Assembly: GCF_009769735.1 (NCBI RefSeq)
Contig: NZ_WSRO01000002.1
Location: 4,166,001-4,230,000 of the forward strand
Direction of reading: 5' to 3'
Length of the DNA: 64,000 nt
Source: Streptomyces sp. BA2
Lineage (GTDB): Bacteria > Actinomycetota > Actinomycetes > Streptomycetales > Streptomycetaceae
Both the position numbers and the translations under genes were made by a program. Below the pieces are notes generated by a model. That model ran no database searches. It had not been told where the DNA came from and saw nothing but the letters and a program-made list of their open reading frames with translations. This document shows positions 25,966 through 33,515 of this stretch, one piece after another (the stretch's first letter is position 1; each line of letters starts with the position of its first letter).

Positions 25966-26757
25966 TTGAGCGTTCCGTACGAGTACGAGACGGCGTGCGA
26001 GCCACAGTCCGCCGAGCAGAAGTCTTCGCACTCTCCGCAGGAGCATCTCGAGCGGCTTCTTCGCCGCGCCATGAACTCCTTCGACCTGCCGGACGAGACG
26101 ATAGGGCGCCTGGACTCGGCTCTGGCGTACGACAGTTCGCTGCACTCCGCGCACCACAGCGCGGGCCTGCACCGCGAGACCTACCGGCACACGTGGCTGC
26201 TCGCCGACGCCGGTGCGCTCACCCTCTGGGAGCTCGTGCACAACACCGGCCCCGGCAGCCACCCCCAGTACGAGCTGTACGCGGACGAGGAGGAGGCCGG
26301 CGTCGCCACCTCGCGCCTGCCGCTCCCACCCGACACCCCTGCCGGCGTCTGCGAGCAGCCCGTCGTGCTCCAGCTCCCGGTCACCCACGAGCCCCGCCAT
26401 ACGTACGTCCCGGACGACTCCGCGGATCACGGCCGCCGGCTGCTGCGCCGCGCGGAGAACTCGGTGAGCGAGGGCCGTCCCGGCGAGGACCTGGAGCGGT
26501 TACTGCGCTCGGCGTTCGCGCACCAGATCACCCAGGCCTTCGGCCGCCCCTGCCTGGCGGGCGAGGCGCGCCTCTGCTTCTCGCTCTACGAGCACGCGTT
26601 CCTGCTCTTCGACGGCAGCGAGCTCAGCCTCTGGGAGGTCGAGCACACGGTCACACCCGACAAGCGGCACCGCTGCGAGGTGTACGTCACCGAGGAAGCG
26701 GCCCGCGCGGCGATGGAGCAGCGCGCGAGGAGCATTCCGCAGCAGCGTACGAAGTAG
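25966..26757 (+). CDS. DUF6227-like protein with a TTA codon
   Basis: A 263-residue cytoplasmic protein, TTG start with GGGAGAGA upstream. It contains two copies of a related unit: one about 25-95 (LERLLRRAMNSFDLPDETIG ... ETYRHTWLLADAGALTLWEL) and one about 165-240 (LERLLRSAFAHQITQAFGRP ... YEHAFLLFDGSELSLWEVEH). This duplication suggests an ancient internal repeat. The family appears confined to Streptomyces-like genomes and has no known function. Codon 26500-26502 is TTA, the rare Leu codon read by bldA tRNA, so expression may be developmentally controlled. Confidence 0.8.
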   Translation: MSVPYEYETACEPQSAEQKSSHSPQEHLERLLRRAMNSFDLPDETIGRLDSALAYDSSLHSAHHSAGLHRETYRHTWLLADAGALTLWELVHNTGPGSHPQYELYADEEEAGVATSRLPLPPDTPAGVCEQPVVLQLPVTHEPRHTYVPDDSADHGRRLLRRAENSVSEGRPGEDLERLLRSAFAHQITQAFGRPCLAGEARLCFSLYEHAFLLFDGSELSLWEVEHTVTPDKRHRCEVYVTEEAARAAMEQRARSIPQQRTK

Positions 26758-26775
26758 GTGGCGTACGAAGTAGGT
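26745..26775 (+). repeat. 15-bp tandem duplication across the stop codon
   Basis: GCGTACGAAGTAGGT occurs at 26745-26759 (containing the TAG stop) and at 26761-26775. Confidence 0.8.
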
Positions 26776-26801
26776 ACAGAGCCGGCGATGGCCGCGCCGC
26801 C

Positions 26802-27056
26802 TCAGCGGCGGCCGTCGCCGAACTGTCGCACGAGGCCCGCGAAGGCGGCCCGCTCGTCCGCCGTCAGCTCGACCGTCTCCGTGCGCGGCGGGCCCGCCTG
26901 CGCGGGCAGCGCGCGCAGCGCCTGGGACCGGCGCCAGACGTCCACGTCGACCTGATCACGCCGCATCACCCGCACCAGGCCCACGGCCCAGGCGACGGTC
27001 GCCGCGGCCAGGACGGCCACGCCTGCCTGCTGGAGGATCGAGACATTCTGGAACAT
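26802..27056 (-). CDS. Small single-pass membrane protein
   Basis: An 84-residue protein with one N-terminal helix (about 9-31, LQQAGVAVLAAATVAWAVGLV), then a basic RVMRRDQVDVDVWRRSQALR stretch and a C-terminal soluble part (TADERAAFAGLVRQFGDGRR). Convergent with the DUF6227-like gene. Coding statistics look real; no family was recognised. Confidence 0.6.
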   Translation of the reverse strand: MFQNVSILQQAGVAVLAAATVAWAVGLVRVMRRDQVDVDVWRRSQALRALPAQAGPPRTETVELTADERAAFAGLVRQFGDGRR

Positions 27057-27092
27057 GCCGCACAGTAGACAACACGACCCAGGCCTTACGAC

Positions 27093-27145
27093 AGGGGGGT
27101 TGTGGGACTTACGTCCTGAAGTGACGCATGTCGCACAACCCCCCT
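27093..27145. terminator. Large structured hairpin downstream of fruA
   Basis: AGGGGGGTTGTG and CACAACCCCCCT, perfectly complementary, enclose a 29-base loop that itself holds GGAC-TTAC-GTCC. It sits between the fruA stop and the start of the small membrane protein gene and probably terminates the fru transcript. Confidence 0.65.
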
Positions 27146-27171
27146 CATAGGGGCCGAACCCCCGGCCGGAC

Positions 27172-29166
27172 TCAGACGGCCGCCGGCACCCGCTTCTCCG
27201 TCACGGCTTCCCCGTCCGTGGCGCCGCGCTCCGAAGGGGCCGTCTTCCGGGCGCCCTTGAGCAGGATGACCGCCAGGGTGGACACACCGACACCGGCGAC
27301 GATCGCGACCAGGTAAAGCAGCGGCTGCCCGATGAGCGGCACCACGAAGATGCCGCCGTGCGGGGCCCGCAGCGTGCAGCCGAAGGCCATCGACAGAGCG
27401 CCGGTGACCGCGCCGCCCGCCATCGACGCGGGAATCACCCGCAGCGGGTCGGCCGCGGCGAACGGGATCGCGCCCTCCGTGATGAAGGAGGCGCCCAGGA
27501 ACCAGGCCGCCTTGCCGTTCTCCCGCTCCGTCTTGGTGAAGAGGCGGCCGCGGATCGTGGTGGCGAGGGCCATGGCGAGCGGCGGGACCATGCCGGCCGC
27601 CATCACCGCGGCCATGACCTTGAGGCTGCCCTCGGTCGGGTTGGCGATGCCGCCGACGGCGAAGGCGTACGCGACCTTGTTCAGCGGGCCACCGAGGTCG
27701 AAGCACATCATCAGGCCGAGGATGACGCCGAGAATGATGGCGTTGGCGCCGGACAGGCCCTCGAGCCAGTCGGTGAGCGCGCTCTGCAGCTCCGCGATGG
27801 GCTTTCCGATGACGAGGAACATCAGGAAGCCGACGATCGCGGACGAGATCAGCGGGATCACGACCACGGGCATGATGCCGCGCAGCACAGCCGGGATCTT
27901 CACGCGCTGGATGCCCATGACGACCGCACCCGCGATCAGACCCGCCGCGAGACCGCCCAGGAAGCCCGCGTTGATCGTGACGGCGACGGAGCCGCCGACG
28001 AATCCGGGGACGAGTCCTGGCCGGTCGGCCATCCCGTACGCGATGTAGCCCGCGAGGACCGGCACCAGGAAGGCGAAGGCGAGCCCGCCGATCTGGAAGA
28101 GGAGCGCGGCCCAGCTGGTGGTGTCCGTCCACACGAAGTGCTCGGCGACGGACGGGGCCTTGTCGATCTTCCAGCCGCCGATGGCGAAGCCGAGTGCGAT
28201 GAGGAGGCCGCCGGCGGCGACGAAGGGGACCATGTAACTGACGCCGGACATCAGCCACTTGCGCAGCTTGGTGCCGTAGCCGTCACCGCTCTCGCCCGCG
28301 TCGTCCACCGGGCTCGCCTTGGCCCCCGAGGTGATCTCACGGCGGGCCGCCTTCGCCCGGACCTCCGCGATGAGTTCCGCGGGGCGGTTGATTCCCGCCT
28401 TGACGCCCACGTCGACCGTGGGCTTCCCGGCGAAGCGGTCCTTGTCCCGTACGGGGACGTCGTGGGCGAAGATGACCGCGTCCGCGGAGGCTATGACCGC
28501 CGGGTCGAGGCGGGTGAAGCCTGCTGACCCCTGGGTCTCGACCGTGAGCTCTACGTCTGCCTCGCGGGCCGCGTTTTCGAGGGACTCCGCGGCCATGTAC
28601 GTGTGCGCGATGCCCGTGGGGCAGGACGTTACGGCGACTATGCGGAACGGCTCCGCCGGGGTGGGGTCGTTTTCCGGCTGCTGGTCGGTGGGGGTTTCTG
28701 ACTTCTCCCCGCCCGCCCGTCCGTTGCCCCGGATCAAGTCCGCTGCCGTTTCCGCGTCCGTGGCACCCCGCAGCGCGCTCGTGAACTCCTCGTCCATCAA
28801 CTGCCGTGCCAGCGAGGACAGGATCGTCAGGTGGGCGTCATCCGCACCGGCCGGAGCGGCGATCAGGAAGATCAGGTCGGCGGGCCCGTCCGGCGCCCCG
28901 AAGTCGATGCCGTCGGCCGAGCGGCCGAAGGCCAGGGTCGGCTCGGTGACGTGGGCGCTGCGGCAGTGCGGGATGCCGATGCCGCCGTCGAGGCCGGTCG
29001 GCATCTGCGCCTCGCGGGCCGCCACGTCGGCGAGGAACCCGTCCAGATCGGTCACCCGGCCCAGGGCCACCATGCGCTCGGCGAGGGCACGGGCCGCCGA
29101 TTCCTTGGTTCCGGCGGACCGGTCGATTTCGAGGTCGACCAGTTCCGCGGTGATCATCTCGCTCAT
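27172..29166 (-). CDS. fruA: PTS fructose transporter subunit IIABC
   Basis: A 664-residue fused permease/phosphotransferase that imports fructose as fructose-1-phosphate. Order: EIIA (about 1-145, with phospho-His in GGIGIPHCRSAHV), linker, EIIB (about 170-265, phospho-Cys in VAVTSCPTGIAHTYMAAE), then the membrane EIIC domain (about 300-640, for example GVSYMVPFVAAGGLLIALGF and ITEGAIPFAAADPLRVIPAS). It needs HPr and enzyme I from elsewhere. Separated by 79 bp from fruK upstream; the last gene of fruR-fruK-fruA. Confidence 0.96.
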   Translation of the reverse strand: MSEMITAELVDLEIDRSAGTKESAARALAERMVALGRVTDLDGFLADVAAREAQMPTGLDGGIGIPHCRSAHVTEPTLAFGRSADGIDFGAPDGPADLIFLIAAPAGADDAHLTILSSLARQLMDEEFTSALRGATDAETAADLIRGNGRAGGEKSETPTDQQPENDPTPAEPFRIVAVTSCPTGIAHTYMAAESLENAAREADVELTVETQGSAGFTRLDPAVIASADAVIFAHDVPVRDKDRFAGKPTVDVGVKAGINRPAELIAEVRAKAARREITSGAKASPVDDAGESGDGYGTKLRKWLMSGVSYMVPFVAAGGLLIALGFAIGGWKIDKAPSVAEHFVWTDTTSWAALLFQIGGLAFAFLVPVLAGYIAYGMADRPGLVPGFVGGSVAVTINAGFLGGLAAGLIAGAVVMGIQRVKIPAVLRGIMPVVVIPLISSAIVGFLMFLVIGKPIAELQSALTDWLEGLSGANAIILGVILGLMMCFDLGGPLNKVAYAFAVGGIANPTEGSLKVMAAVMAAGMVPPLAMALATTIRGRLFTKTERENGKAAWFLGASFITEGAIPFAAADPLRVIPASMAGGAVTGALSMAFGCTLRAPHGGIFVVPLIGQPLLYLVAIVAGVGVSTLAVILLKGARKTAPSERGATDGEAVTEKRVPAAV

Positions 29167-29245
29167 CGCGGGCTCCTTCGCACGCGTATCGCCCGGAGGG
29201 CGGGGGTGGGGACGGGGGCGTGGGGATGTGGGTGGGTGTGGGAAC

Positions 29246-30193
29246 TCATGGGGCGGGCTCCGTCAGTACGCGGTCCAGGGGGGCCTCCGACGTGACGGTG
29301 ACCGCGTCGGGCGCGAGGTCCGAGGGGGTCGGCATCGCGCTGCCGGGGAGCTGGACCGCTGCCGCGCCGTGCGCCACGGCCGAGGCGAGGGCGGTGGCGC
29401 CGGTGCCGCCCGCGATGAGGAAACCGGCCAGGGAGGAGTCACCGGCGCCGACGTTGCTGCGTACGGCGTCGACCGGTGCGCTGGCGAAGTACGTGCCCGA
29501 GTCGTCCACCAGGAGCTGGCCGTCCGCGCCGAGGCTGGCGAGCACGGCCCGCGCGCCCAACTGCCGCAGTTCTTCGGCGGCCTTGACCGCGTCGCCGACC
29601 GTCGCCAGGGGGCGGCCCACCGCTTCGGCGAGCTCCTCGGCGTTCGGCTTGACGACGTCGGGGCGTTCGGCGAGGGCGGCGAGCAGGGCCGGGCCCGAGG
29701 TGTCGAGGGCGATGCGGGCGCCGGCGGCGTGCGCGCGGGCCACCAGGTCGGCGTACCAGGAAGGGGCGAGCCCCCGGGGCAGGCTGCCGCAGCAGGCGAT
29801 CCAGTCGGCGCCGGTGGAACGCTCGCGCACGGCAGAGAGCAACAACTCGGCCTCCGCCTGCGTCAGTTCGGGTCCGGTCGCGTTGATTTTGGTGAGGGTG
29901 CCGTCCGGTTCGGCCACGGCGATGTTGGAGCGGGTCTGGCCCGCGACCCACACCGGGGCGACCTTGATGCCCTGCTCGTCGAGGAGCTCGGCGACGAGCG
30001 CGCCGGGGGCGCCGCCGAGCGGCAGGACGGCGAGCGTCGCCGCGCCCGCAGCCGCGACCGCCCTCGATACGTTGACGCCCTTGCCGCCCGGGTCCATCCG
30101 GTCACCGGTGGCCCGGATGACCTCGCCGCGGTCCAGCGAGGGGACCTCGTAGGTGCGGTCGAGGGAGGGGTTGGGGGTGACGGTGAGGATCAT
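29246..30193 (-). CDS. fruK: 1-phosphofructokinase
   Basis: A 315-residue PfkB-family sugar kinase converting fructose-1-phosphate to fructose-1,6-bisphosphate. MILTVTPNPSLDRTYEVPSL is the standard start, MDPGGKGVNVSRAVAAAGA the sugar-binding signature, and SNVGAGDSSLAGFLIAGG the catalytic GAGD (Asp base) and anion hole. Its ATG overlaps the stop of a 25-codon ORF as ATGA. Confidence 0.96.
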   Translation of the reverse strand: MILTVTPNPSLDRTYEVPSLDRGEVIRATGDRMDPGGKGVNVSRAVAAAGAATLAVLPLGGAPGALVAELLDEQGIKVAPVWVAGQTRSNIAVAEPDGTLTKINATGPELTQAEAELLLSAVRERSTGADWIACCGSLPRGLAPSWYADLVARAHAAGARIALDTSGPALLAALAERPDVVKPNAEELAEAVGRPLATVGDAVKAAEELRQLGARAVLASLGADGQLLVDDSGTYFASAPVDAVRSNVGAGDSSLAGFLIAGGTGATALASAVAHGAAAVQLPGSAMPTPSDLAPDAVTVTSEAPLDRVLTEPAP

Positions 30194-30267
30194 GCGCGTA
30201 CGTACCGTTTCGTTGCCGAGCTGTGTGTTGCCGCGTCCGCGTGCGTGTCCGTGCCGGTTTCGCTCAT
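30190..30267 (-). CDS. 25-codon ORF coupling fruR to fruK
   Basis: Exactly fills the fruR-fruK gap. Its ATG overlaps the fruR TGA (ATGA) and its own TGA overlaps the fruK ATG (ATGA). The reading is MSETGTDTHADAATHSSATK followed by RYVRA: hydrophilic, Thr/Ala-rich, no similarity recognised. It may be a real micropeptide or a coupling device that carries ribosomes from fruR to fruK; chance cannot be excluded. Confidence 0.4.
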   Translation of the reverse strand: MSETGTDTHADAATHSSATKRYVRA

Positions 30268-31025
30268 GCCCGGATCACCTCCGTGCCGCCGCTCTCGATC
30301 GCCGCGGCGTCCTCGGGGCTGAGTCCGGTGTCGGTGATCAGCAGGTCCACGTCGTCGAGGCCGCCGAAGCGGGCGAAGTGCTCCTGGCCGTGCTTGGTGG
30401 AGTCGGCGAGGAGCACCACGCGGCGGGCCGCGCCGATGGCCGCGCGCTTGACAGCGGCTTCGGCGAGGTCGGGGGTGGTGAGCCCGGCTTGAGCGGAGAA
30501 GCCGTTCGCCGCGACGAAGAGGACGTCGGCGCGGATCTCTCCGTACGCCCGCAGCGCCCACGCGTCGACGGCGGCGCGCGTACGGCTGCGGACGCGGCCC
30601 CCGATGAGGTGGAGCTGGATGCCGGGGTGGTCGGCGAGGCGGGCGGCGGTGGGGAGGCCGTGGGTGACGACGGTGAAGGTCGATTCCAGCGGGAGGGATG
30701 CGGCGAGGCGTGCGACGGTCGACCCGGCGTCGAGGATGACGCTTCCTTCCGCCGGGAGTTCGGCGAGGGCGGCGCGTGCGATGCGGTCCTTCTCGTCGGC
30801 GGACGTGCCTTCCCGCTCCGCGAGGTCGGGCTCGAAGTCGAGGCGTCCGGCCGGTATGGCACCGCCGTGCACGCGGCGTACGAGGCCTGCCCGGTCGAGG
30901 GCCTTCAGGTCGCGCCGGATGGTCTCGGCGGTGACCTTGAACTCCTCGGCCAGCGACAGGACGTCTACGCGGCCGCCGTCGCGTGCGAGCCGCAGGATCT
31001 CCTGCTGCCGCTCCGGTGCGTACAT
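30264..31025 (-). CDS. fruR: DeoR family regulator of fructose utilisation
   Basis: A 253-residue repressor. N-terminal winged HTH (about 5-57: APERQQEILRLARDGGRVDV ... EEFKVTAETIRRDLKALDRA) and a DeoR sugar-phosphate sensor domain (about 75-230; ILDAGSTVARLA, FVAANGFSAQAGLTTPDLAE, VLLADSTKHGQEHFARFG). The likely effector is fructose-1-phosphate by family analogy. The upstream open frame adds an Arg-rich extension that overlaps operator-like repeats and is not adopted. First gene of the operon. Confidence 0.9.
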   Translation of the reverse strand: MYAPERQQEILRLARDGGRVDVLSLAEEFKVTAETIRRDLKALDRAGLVRRVHGGAIPAGRLDFEPDLAEREGTSADEKDRIARAALAELPAEGSVILDAGSTVARLAASLPLESTFTVVTHGLPTAARLADHPGIQLHLIGGRVRSRTRAAVDAWALRAYGEIRADVLFVAANGFSAQAGLTTPDLAEAAVKRAAIGAARRVVLLADSTKHGQEHFARFGGLDDVDLLITDTGLSPEDAAAIESGGTEVIRA

Positions 31026-31047
31026 GTCCGTCAGCCTCCGAGTAATG

Positions 31048-31110
31048 CCCGAACCTGTTGTTTCCCTCGCAGAGTACGGGCTGCGTTGCCCCGAAGTAAA
31101 CAGGCTCGGG
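31048..31110 (-). promoter_or_regulatory. fru promoter with paired FruR operator arms
   Basis: CCCGAACCTGTTGTTTC (31048-31064) and GAAGTAAACAGGCTCGGG (31093-31110) are inverted copies (11 of 12 in the core CCCGARCCTGTT). On the minus strand a -35 TTTACT (31095-31100) and -10 TACTCT (31071-31076) are 18 bp apart. One arm overlaps the -35 and the other the presumed +1, an ideal repression layout 23-85 bp upstream of fruR. Confidence 0.55.
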
Positions 31111-31401
31111 CCTGACCCGGGCACAAACGGACTTCCGCCCCTGCCCTGCCGGGCCCAAGGACCTCCCGATTGCCCCGCGGCTTCCCCTGAACGAACAAGC
31201 TTTCCCGCCCACCCGCCCGATTGCCCCGCAGCGATCAGCGAATAGCCGCACACGGCAGCCCACGCGAGGGGGCGTGCCGGTATGTCTGCCCGGAGCACGG
31301 TTCGCGGCGCTCCGGTGCCGAAGTGACCCGGCAGCCACCGGACGATAGCGAGGACGGACATACCGGCGCGGCCCCGCACCCACAGCCGCACCCGCCCCGC
31401 C
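31111..31401. other. Intergenic region with CCCGATTRCCCCG repeats
   Basis: No gene seen between the fru promoter and the TetR gene stop. It contains CCCGATTGCCCCGC twice (near 31166 and 31217); the second copy sits in TTTCCCGCCCACCC context that recurs at 36202-36232 with CCCGATTACCCCG. This looks like a short dispersed intergenic repeat. Confidence 0.45.
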
Positions 31402-32100
31402 CTACGGCCAGCGGAAGCCCTCCAAGGCTTCGATGCAGCGGGTCGCCAATGCCGCGGGGCCGCCCGTGCCCCCGGCCGGGGCGTCGCCGGTGGCCCACGT
31501 CTCCACCGCCACCCGCACCGCCGCGCTCGCCACACCCGCCACCAGCCGCAGCTCCAGCGAGGGCGCCCCCGCCTCGCGGCGGCCCTCCCGTTCCGCCAGG
31601 ACGGCGAGCAGCGTCCGCTCCGAGGCGTGGCAGGCGTCCGACCACACTGCCCGCAGAGCCGCACTCTCCCCCGTCATCCGCAGCAGCGCCCGCACCCACT
31701 CCAGCGCCTCCGCGTCAGCGTCAGCGTCAGGGACCAGCGCCCTGCCCGCCGCATGCCGCAGCGCGTCCCGCACCGAGAGCCCCGCGGGCGCGCCCCGCAC
31801 CGCCTCGGCCCACTGCTGCGCGCCCGCGGTGAACAGCGGCGCCACGGCCTCCTCCTTCGTCGCGAAGTAGCGGTAGAAGGTGCGCGGCGCGACGCCCGCA
31901 GCGCGGGCGATGTCCTCCGCGCGCGTGGCCCGCAGCCCGTTCTCGACGAAGAGCGCGGCCGCGGTACGGGCGATGTCCAGGCGTGTCTCCGCCTTGCGGC
32001 GCTCGGTGAGCGAGCCGAGGGAGCCGAGAGATCCGCAGGAACCGTGCGAATCGGGTGAGCCGTGCGAATCGGGCGCGTCTTTTCGTGAACTTGCGGGCAT
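31402..32100 (-). CDS. TetR family transcriptional regulator
   Basis: A 232-residue one-component repressor. An unusual low-complexity lead (DSHGSPDSHGSCGSLGSLGS, residues about 10-30) precedes the HTH: RTAAALFVENGLRATRAEDI then ARAAGVAPRTFYRYFATKEE. The ligand domain is Ala/Glu-rich, ending EALEGFRWP. Divergent from the solute-binding lipoprotein 131 bp away, its probable target. Confidence 0.85.
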   Translation of the reverse strand: MPASSRKDAPDSHGSPDSHGSCGSLGSLGSLTERRKAETRLDIARTAAALFVENGLRATRAEDIARAAGVAPRTFYRYFATKEEAVAPLFTAGAQQWAEAVRGAPAGLSVRDALRHAAGRALVPDADADAEALEWVRALLRMTGESAALRAVWSDACHASERTLLAVLAEREGRREAGAPSLELRLVAGVASAAVRVAVETWATGDAPAGGTGGPAALATRCIEALEGFRWP

Positions 32101-32230
32101 GCGCTGCAGGTTACGGGCAGCCGGCTGCGCAGGCCGCGCCGCCCACATAAGGCACTCCATGCCTCTATGGCAGAATCTGCCACCAGCGAGCCCAGTCAGA
32201 TCAAGCGCGTTCGAGAAGGTGGCAAGCCCG

Positions 32231-33481
32231 GTGCGTCGTCGACAGTTCCTGACCAACTCCGCCGGCCTCGGCGTAGGCCTGAGCACCCTCGGCGCCTGCT
32301 CGGCCGGCGGCAGCGACACCACCACCCTCAAGGTCCTCGTCGCCAGCTACGACAAAAGCGTCGGCTCCTCCATCGGCGACCAGTGGGGCGGCCTCGTCAC
32401 CGCCTTCGAGAAGGCGCACCCCACCGTCAAGATCGCCCTGGAACGCGTCCCCTTCGACAAGCTGGACCGGACACTCGCCCGCCGGGTGAAGGACGGCAAC
32501 GCCCCCGACATCGCCCAGTCGAACGTCTTCGCCCCCTACGCGGAGGACGACCAGCTCTACGGCGCCTCCGAGCTCTTCGACATCCGCACGGAGGCCGACT
32601 TCACCCGCTCGTACGCCGAGGCGGGGTCGGTCAAGCACATCCAGTACGGCATCCCCTTCCTCGCCAGCACCCCGCGCCTCTTCTACAACAAGGCCCTCTT
32701 CGAGCAGGCCCGCATCACCGGCGCCCCCACCTCCTGGGACGAGCTGCGATCGGCGGCCCAGGCACTGAAGGGGATCGGCGTGAAGACGCCGTACGGGCTG
32801 CAGTTGGGCCCCGAGGCCGCCGAGGACGAGACCCTGTCCTGGCTGCTCTCGGACGAAGGCGGTTACGCGGGCCTGGCGGGCTACGACTTCCACACCGCGA
32901 ACAACGTCCGGACGCTGACCTGGCTGCGGGACGAACTCGTGGCCAAGGGGCTCGCGGGCGCGGACCCGGCGGGGCTCAACAGGACGGCCGCGTACGAGCA
33001 GTTCATGCGCGGACACATCGGGATGCTGATCGCGCACCCGGTGCTCATGGGCGCCGCCGACAAGGTCAAGTTCCCTTACGCGCATGCCGCGTTCCCGACC
33101 CGGCAGGGCGGGGCCGCGGCGCCGGTGGGCCTGAGCGACTGGCTGATGGCGTTCAAGCAGAACGGCCACGGCGACGCGTGCGGCAGGTTCCTCAGCTATC
33201 TCTACGGCCACAAGTCGGCGAAGGCGTACGGCGGAGGCCAGGCCGCGCTCCCGGTGACCAGCTCCGCGTCGGCGGCGCTGCGCGCGGACGCGGCCCAGCG
33301 CCCGCTGTGGAGGTTCATCGACCAGATGCCGCAGGCGCAGTTCCAGCCGGTGAACCTGCGCTCGTGGCCGACGGTCCGTGCCGCCATCCGCAAGGAGATC
33401 GGGGCCGCCGTCACCAAGGGCGGCAACCCCGGTGCCGTACTCGAATCCCTGGACACGACGGCGGCCCAGGCGGAGCTCTAG
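32231..33481 (+). CDS. Extracellular sugar-binding lipoprotein (ABC type), orphan
   Basis: A 416-residue family 1 solute-binding protein. GTG 32231 has GAGAAGG upstream. The signal peptide VRRRQFLTNSAGLGVGLSTL ends GACSAGG, a twin-arginine-like lipobox (LGAC). The mature part has LKVLVASYDKSVGSSIGDQW, GGLVTAFEKAHPTVKIALER, YGIPFLASTPRLFYNKALFE and APTSWDELRSAAQALKGIGV, typical of sugar-binding components. No ABC permease or ATPase lies next to it, so it must use a distant transporter or act as a sensor. Its N-terminal coding frame is the one with Streptomyces codon bias. Confidence 0.88.
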   Translation: MRRRQFLTNSAGLGVGLSTLGACSAGGSDTTTLKVLVASYDKSVGSSIGDQWGGLVTAFEKAHPTVKIALERVPFDKLDRTLARRVKDGNAPDIAQSNVFAPYAEDDQLYGASELFDIRTEADFTRSYAEAGSVKHIQYGIPFLASTPRLFYNKALFEQARITGAPTSWDELRSAAQALKGIGVKTPYGLQLGPEAAEDETLSWLLSDEGGYAGLAGYDFHTANNVRTLTWLRDELVAKGLAGADPAGLNRTAAYEQFMRGHIGMLIAHPVLMGAADKVKFPYAHAAFPTRQGGAAAPVGLSDWLMAFKQNGHGDACGRFLSYLYGHKSAKAYGGGQAALPVTSSASAALRADAAQRPLWRFIDQMPQAQFQPVNLRSWPTVRAAIRKEIGAAVTKGGNPGAVLESLDTTAAQAEL

Positions 33482-33515
33482 GCTCCACCCGGGCCGCGCC
33501 CCGCCCCTCCCGCGC

